64,000 bases of DNA. Origin: Hyaloraphidium curvatum (lineage: Eukaryota; Monoblepharomycota; Hyaloraphidiomycetes; Hyaloraphidiales; Hyaloraphidiaceae). Position 1 is the first letter of the stretch. Each line of letters opens with the position of its first letter. The DNA lies in assembly GCA_025558095.1 (NCBI GenBank), contig JAIVFI010000020.1, forward strand, positions 372,001 to 436,000, given 5' to 3'. The translations under genes and the position numbers were made by a program. This document shows positions 59,225 to 64,000 of this stretch, in pieces. The notes under the pieces were generated by a model. It made no database searches and had not been told where the DNA came from. It saw only the letters and a program-made list of their open reading frames with translations.

Positions 59225-60673
59225 CTAGATTGCTTCGGCGAAGAAGTCCTTTGTCGATTTGCACGTCTCGTTCGTGCACTTTGGGCACCGCAGCTTGAAC
59301 TGCTTGGTCGACGCCACGTCCGATGCCAGGTGCTTTGCCACGATGTCGCCCATCGCCTGGACGAAAACCGGGTCGTCGTTCAGGGACTCGGCGCGCTTCA
59401 AGTTCGTGATTCCGACCTGCCGATCGCGACGGTCAGCGGAACATGTGCAGATCCAGGCGAGCAGACAACTCACCTCGTGCGCCAGTTCGCCGTACTCAAG
59501 ATCCAGCTCGTACAGTGTCTCGATGTGGTCCGAGGTAAAGGCGATGGGCACGAGGAGGACGTTCTTGATGCCACGCTTCCCCAGCCCCTCCAGGGTTCCA
59601 GCAGTGTCTGGACCGAGCCACGCCGCGGGTCCGACTTTCGATTGCCAGACCAGGCGGTACGGGTTCGAAAAGTGGAGCCGCTCCATGACCGCGTGTACAG
59701 TGGCGGCGACCTCCTGCGGGTAGGGATCTCCGCGATTTACGACCGACATGGGCAGGGAGTGCGCCGAGAAGAGAATGATCACGCTGTCACGCTCGGCGGG
59801 GTCGTACTCGGCCAGCTTGGCCTGGATCCTCCGCGTGAAGGCCTGAACGCCAGGATTGTTGGCCCCAGAAAGTAAACGAACGACTCGCAAACGGCTCACA
59901 TCAATCAGACCAGGGTGTGTCGGCCACCGATCGATCACGCTCCATTTTATCGACTCGGCCCCCTCAAAGTCCCGAAGAAGACGAAAAAGGTGGTTGAGAC
60001 TGCTTCCGGTGGTCGAGCACGAGTACTGGGGATATTGAGTGAAGGCAACGGCGCGCTGCACCCCGTCCGCCTTCATCTCCTCCAGAGCGTGTTCGGTGAG
60101 CGGTGGGGCGTAGCGGAAGGCCGTGTAAGCCTTGTGCGGCGCTGCACAACAGCACGAGGAGGTCAAGAAACCACGACCATGAAAAACTTTTCGTCCGCTC
60201 ACCGGTCTCGGGGCTGAGGGTGTCCAGAAGCTTCGTCAGCATCGCGCCCTGCTTCTTCGTCCAATCGCCGATCGGGGAGCCTCCGCCGATCTTTGCGTAC
60301 TGCTCCCTAATCTTTGGTGTCCTCCGTTTTGCGATCCAGGGTGCCAAGGTCGGTTGGAACGGGATTGGGATGAGGTCGGGGTCCGAGAAGAGCCTGTTGA
60401 GGAACGGCCCGACTTCGTCCAGGTTCGGCGGCCCTCCCTGGGAGGGAAGAAAGAGTAAGCTCAAGGACATACTTGCACGAACGCTGGAAGACCCACCATG
60501 TTCATCATTACGATGGCAGTCGGCGGTTTCGAGGAGCTAGAAGGGCCCTCAGCGGAGGAAGTCGTGGCGAGTCCGCGGGCCATCAAAGGCTGTAGGTGCC
60601 TCATTCGCCGTCCTGCAAGCATGTCTGCTGTCGGCAGCGAGCGTGGCAGGCAGCGTACGAGCTTCGTTGGCAT
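59225..60673 (-). CDS. HEM15: Ferrochelatase, mitochondrial
   Basis: Exons 60497-60673, 60203-60437, 59900-60141, 59474-59842 and 59225-59416 give 404 residues. A basic mitochondrial leader ([18 protein letters not shown]) precedes [58 protein letters not shown], the catalytic His motif [20 protein letters not shown] and [17 protein letters not shown] follow. The C-terminus has CPKCTNETC, three of the four cysteines that bind [2Fe-2S] in human FECH. The fourth (human Cys196, in IQCF) is Ala in LIDAF. It inserts Fe2+ into protoporphyrin IX at the matrix face of the inner membrane. Confidence 0.95.
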
Positions 60674-60746
60674 TTTTCGCGTGCAGCGTCGGGAAAGCGG
60701 ATCGGGACGGCTCCGGCCATCAAATCGTCCCGTCTCAAAAGGCTCA
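60674..60746. promoter_or_regulatory. 73-bp divergent intergenic region
   Basis: The ferrochelatase and dynactin p24 start codons face away with only 73 bp between. No element identified. Confidence 0.3.
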
Positions 60747-61529
60747 ATGGCGGACCTCGATTTCATTCGTGCGCGGCTGTTGTCCGTCGAGTCCCGAATA
60801 CATGGCGACGCGTTGCCGACACCCGCCTCCTCGGAGGCGGCGGGATCGGCCGGACTTGGGACGCGTGTAGCGACCCTCCAACGGCTGCTGGCACGCGAGC
60901 TCCAGGCGCGTCCGGACGTCCAACAGTTCGTTGCTAAACGTGAGGATTGGGCTCTTAGCTCAGAGCGTCATCTTTGAGGTGGCAGAGAGGCTGACTGGGC
61001 TCCGTGCGGCTGTGGAAGTGGAATCTCTACGCGACATCCTCTCCAACGAAACGGCGGCCCTGGTTTCCCCCGATGTGCTGCCCGTTCAGGCGCAGCTGGA
61101 GCTGATCACGGACGGCTTGGAGGAGTATGCCAAGATTGCCGAGCAGCTGAAGCAGATCGACGAGGCGCGATCGGTCCTGGACAAACCGCTCCTGGAACGT
61201 GGGTCGAGGCGGGCTGCGGACGCCCCCCGGTTCTCAAGGCACCGCTGGATTTGCTTCAGCGATCCTTCCACATGCTCCCAGATTGGCAGCTTTGGAGAAG
61301 AACCAGGCGACGCAGGCCGAGGAGGTTGCCGAGGTCGCGCGACAGCTCCGGGGCATCATGGCGGACTACAACGCCTTCGTGGGTGTTGCGCACCGCCTTC
61401 AGACATACTGCCGATGCTGACTCGTGGGTCTCGAAGGTTCAAACCACCTCGGAGATCTTCATCGGACTCCATCAGACGCTGAGTTCGATTGAGAGGGCGG
61501 TGGCCCGTGCGAATCGAGGACAGAGTTGA
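60747..61529 (+). CDS. Dynactin subunit 3 (p24) homologue
   Basis: Multi-exon gene of roughly 200 residues, predicted mainly alpha-helical coiled coil. It begins MADLDFIRARLLSVESRIHG. The core DVLPVQAQLELITDGLEEYA followed by AEQLKQIDEARSVLDKPLLE matches the dynactin p24 signature. Helices ALEKNQATQAEEVAEVARQL and a C-terminal TTSEIFIGLHQTLSSIERAV follow. The first intron probably uses GTGAGG near 60939 with acceptor near 60986. It is a shoulder-arm subunit linking p150Glued/dynamitin in dynactin. Confidence 0.72.
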
Positions 61530-61616
61530 GAATTTGGAAACGATGCCATCCTCACTGTAATTCAGAATACTTGAATGATACCTTCTTTGTCGTCACCGCG
61601 AAAACAACCAACCAGA

Positions 61617-61941
61617 ATGGACAGCCAACAGCAGTACGGCGCCGGCTCCGCGGGCATGGCGGGACAGCAACCGCGCCGTAACGAGGTCATCTACATCTGC
61701 GGAGGTCTGGTTCCCCCCTTCTCGCCGTCGGGAACCCGTGCCGACGGACATCTCTTTGCGGGCAGACTGCGCGGTGGAGAACGAGATCAAGCAGAAGGAA
61801 CCGATCCGGTGCAAGGAGTGCGGGTATCGCATCATGTACAAGAAGCGGACAAGGAGGATGGTCCAGTTTGAGTGGGTGCGAGGCGCCCAGGGAGGGATGG
61901 CGGGATCTGACCGTTGCCGGCTCGTCCGCAGGGCGCGATGA
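61617..61941 (+). CDS. RPC10: RNA polymerase I/II/III subunit RPB12 (ABC10-alpha)
   Basis: Exons 61617-61704, 61766-61871 and 61932-61941 give 67 residues. The zinc ribbon is ICGDC...[19 protein letters not shown], with C-x2-C pairs on both sides of the first splice, ending VQFEAR, the invariant tail of this subunit. The last coding exon is 10 nt. The N-terminal ~25 residues are Gln/Gly-rich, as in yeast. It is shared by all three nuclear RNA polymerases. Confidence 0.96.
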
Positions 61942-62188
61942 GGCCTCGAATGTCGGAGGAGGCGAACATTTTCTTTGGCACGGGACAGAGGAAAGCCGGA
62001 TTCGGGTTGCGCCTCGTTGAACCATCGCGTGGACGTTTGGGAAGCAAGCTGCGGAGAGGGACGCGTTGCCGGTTCCCTGCCACCACGGGGACCGGAGCGC
62101 TCTCTTGGCGGAAGCTGACACTTCAACGGCATTTAGAATTATAGGGTCTCATGGCAGTTTACAGGTGGAGGTGCGGGGTATGGGGGTG

Positions 62189-64000
62189 TCATCGTGCTCG
62201 CTCAAGGAAGCGCTGGAGCTGCGTGTAGTCGTCGTTCGTGGCAATGGAGAGCTGGAGGAGACGATGTCAGAAGCTACTCGAAGTCGTCGCCGAGGCACCT
62301 ACGGATCCAATGTCGAGGATGTGGACGCGCCCGTCCGAGGAACCGATGGCGCTCCGCCGTCCGTCCGGCGTCCAGGCGAGCTTGTTGAGGGCGACACCGC
62401 CACCGTCGATGTAGGTGCTGACGATGGGAATCTGCGGGAACGGTGCTTCAGGCAGGCACGGGGATCATTGGGGTGGAAAACCCACCTCGGCATCCTGGTT
62501 CAGGTTGTAGATGTCGAAACGGCCACTGCCGTCCACAGAGGCAAACACTGCGGGGTGCGAGGGCGACCACTTGACGTCGTACACGTGGTCGTCCGACTCG
62601 GCGAAGGTGAGGATCGGGGCAAAGGTCTCGGGTGCCGTAGTGGCCTTGTTGAGTGTCTAGGCCACGGCACGAACGCCCGGATCAGCGCCAGTCCACAGCC
62701 GACCGTTCCAATCCCCACCTTTGCCCTCCAGAGGCTGATGGTCCAGTCCACCGACGACGTGAGGAAGTAGTTGGACAGGTTCGCGGGCCCGAACAGCGGG
62801 TGGAAGCTGATGCCCGTCACCGCAGCCGCGTGGCCTCGGTAGGCGTCGTTGATCCCCGCCTTGCTCCCGGCCTGGTCGTAGCGGTTCACCTGGTACACCG
62901 CGCCCTCCTCCGTTCCCACCCAGAACGTCGCGGTCTCGTTGTCGGGCAGCGCGAGGCAGGTCACTGCCACCTCGTCCGTCTTTGGGTGCGCGGGGCGGGA
63001 GAGCTCCAGCGTCTCCTGTGGCTGCGCAAGCATGTCCAGCTGCCACGAGGCCACGAGGCCGTCTGTGCTGGCCGAGAGGAGGGAGTGGGCGTTGTGGGTG
63101 CCGGTCACAGCTAGGGAGTAAACCGGGTGCGTGTGGCCCGAGCCCGTCAGAGGGGTCTTGAGCACCGGGTCCGCCTTTGCGCGCGTGTCCCAAAGAACGA
63201 TCTGGCCCGAGTAAGTGCCGCCGATGACCATGTTGGGGTGGAACGGCGAGAACATGGCCGTCATGACGTCGGACTGGTGAATAAGGACTGGTTGAGCAAT
63301 GGCGGAGGGCGCTGAAAGCGTCGAAAACCCACCTGAGCCCGGAAAACAAACTCTGGTCGTGCTTGGAGGTGCACGTTCCAGACCAAAGCGAGCCCGTCCG
63401 CCTCGCCGGCAGCCAGCGAGCTCCGGTTGTACGAGGCGACCACCAGCTCCGGGTAGGCGGCCGAGAAGGAGCAGTCCGTGACGGAACGATGCCGCGTCAG
63501 CCGCTCGTCAGAAAACTGGAGGACGGCCTTGACGGATTTGCCCGCGTCCGCGTCGCTGGGTAACGGCGGTGAGGGAACGCTGGGAAGGTCGATTTAGGGG
63601 AGCCACGCACCGGTCCGACCCGACCCCGACGGTGTAGTCTTTCATGTAGTCGTACGGTTCCGACAGCATCCGCTCCACGACCTTGGAGGAGCGGTCGATA
63701 AAGTCGAGGAAAGGTTCCGAGGCCATGATTTGCTGCTTCTCCTCGTCGGCGAGTTCTGGGGGACCCGGTAGGTCTAGCGTCGCCACCAAGCGTGTAGGGA
63801 CCGACAGCAACGCACCCCGTGGCGGCGGTGGCGCCTGCGCCCCGTCCGCCAATTCATTCGCCGGTTCCATCTCCTGGATGCTCATCGAGGCCACGCCTGA
63901 CACGAGCGTGTCCGACGCCGACTCTGCCGCCTTGGTCGGCGGCACATCCTCCGTCTCGACCTCGACGGTCTGCACCTCCTTTGAGTAGGTGACGCGTTCC
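62189..64000 (-). CDS. Cytoplasmic dynein intermediate chain, 5'-truncated by window end
   Basis: Minus-strand gene entering from beyond 64000. The most upstream visible peptide is [20 protein letters not shown], the conserved SYSKxTQT light-chain-binding region. A Pro/Glu-rich linker leads to [20 protein letters not shown] and WD repeats: [93 protein letters not shown] and [18 protein letters not shown]. The last intron (55 nt, donor GTAGGT) joins ILDIGS to [13 protein letters not shown], ending at 62189. It links dynein heavy chain to dynactin p150. Confidence 0.9.

Overview
The window is a gene-dense, GC-rich piece of a eukaryotic nuclear genome. About 34 protein-coding genes lie on both strands, most split by very short introns (39-75 nt; only a few exceed 100 nt). 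The gene set points to an early-diverging, chytrid-like fungus. Fungal-type items are a GET2 homologue, a DUF4211 nuclear protein, a hybrid histidine kinase with two receiver domains, a CFEM-like ectodomain and an HVA1/TUDOR protein. They occur beside items more usual in animals or zoosporic fungi: an ankyrin-Nudix NUDT12 homologue, a ZC3H3 homologue, dynein/dynactin subunits, and an SH3-WW-WW-PH-RhoGAP protein. The taxonomic placement is inference from gene content. No bacterial operon, phage, CRISPR array, tRNA or rRNA was recognised.

Layout. 0.1-8 kb: SET/MYND lysine methyltransferase, GT61-like glycosyltransferase, an orphan lumenal protein, NUDT12-like NADH pyrophosphatase, FkbM methyltransferase. 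8.5-12.5 kb: secreted NHL-propeller gene with a frame break, a Helitron remnant, a small putative mitochondrial membrane protein. 12.7-23 kb: large ankyrin protein, UDP-glucose pyrophosphorylase, HVA1/TUDOR protein, CFEM-like receptor kinase, DUF4211 protein. 24-33 kb: cationic amino-acid transporter, ZC3H3-like zinc-finger protein, monoglyceride lipase, an orphan membrane protein, and a 946-residue secreted phytase-like/lamin-tail protein. 34-46 kb: eIF1A, ribosomal P2, DDT/WHIM chromatin protein, GET2, hybrid histidine kinase, CstF64/Rna15, exosome RRP41. 46-64 kb: ARHGAP-type RhoGAP, PMR1/SPCA Ca2+/Mn2+ pump, ETFRF1/LYRM5, cullin-1, a PIP-box-like protein, KDEL-tailed protein disulfide isomerase, ferrochelatase, dynactin p24, RNA polymerase subunit RPB12/ABC10-alpha, and a dynein intermediate chain cut by the window end.

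Most genes are housekeeping. They are packed with intergenic gaps as small as 7-31 bp between convergent genes and 73 bp between divergent genes. Exon structures given with coordinates were read by hand from GT...AG pairs that restore frame and family homology. Donor sites are mostly GTGNGN. Where I could not close a gene model (DDT/WHIM protein, NHL protein, 5' ends of the receptor kinase and of the 29.3-30.1 kb orphan) I say so.

The strongest leads are the CFEM-like ectodomain joined to a TKL kinase, the secreted phytase-like protein with an 80-residue Lys/Arg/Thr-rich stretch and duplicated lamin-tail domains, two independent tandem duplications sitting exactly on gene 3' ends, a likely GC-AG intron in ETFRF1, and a ferrochelatase with three but apparently not the fourth Fe-S cysteine.
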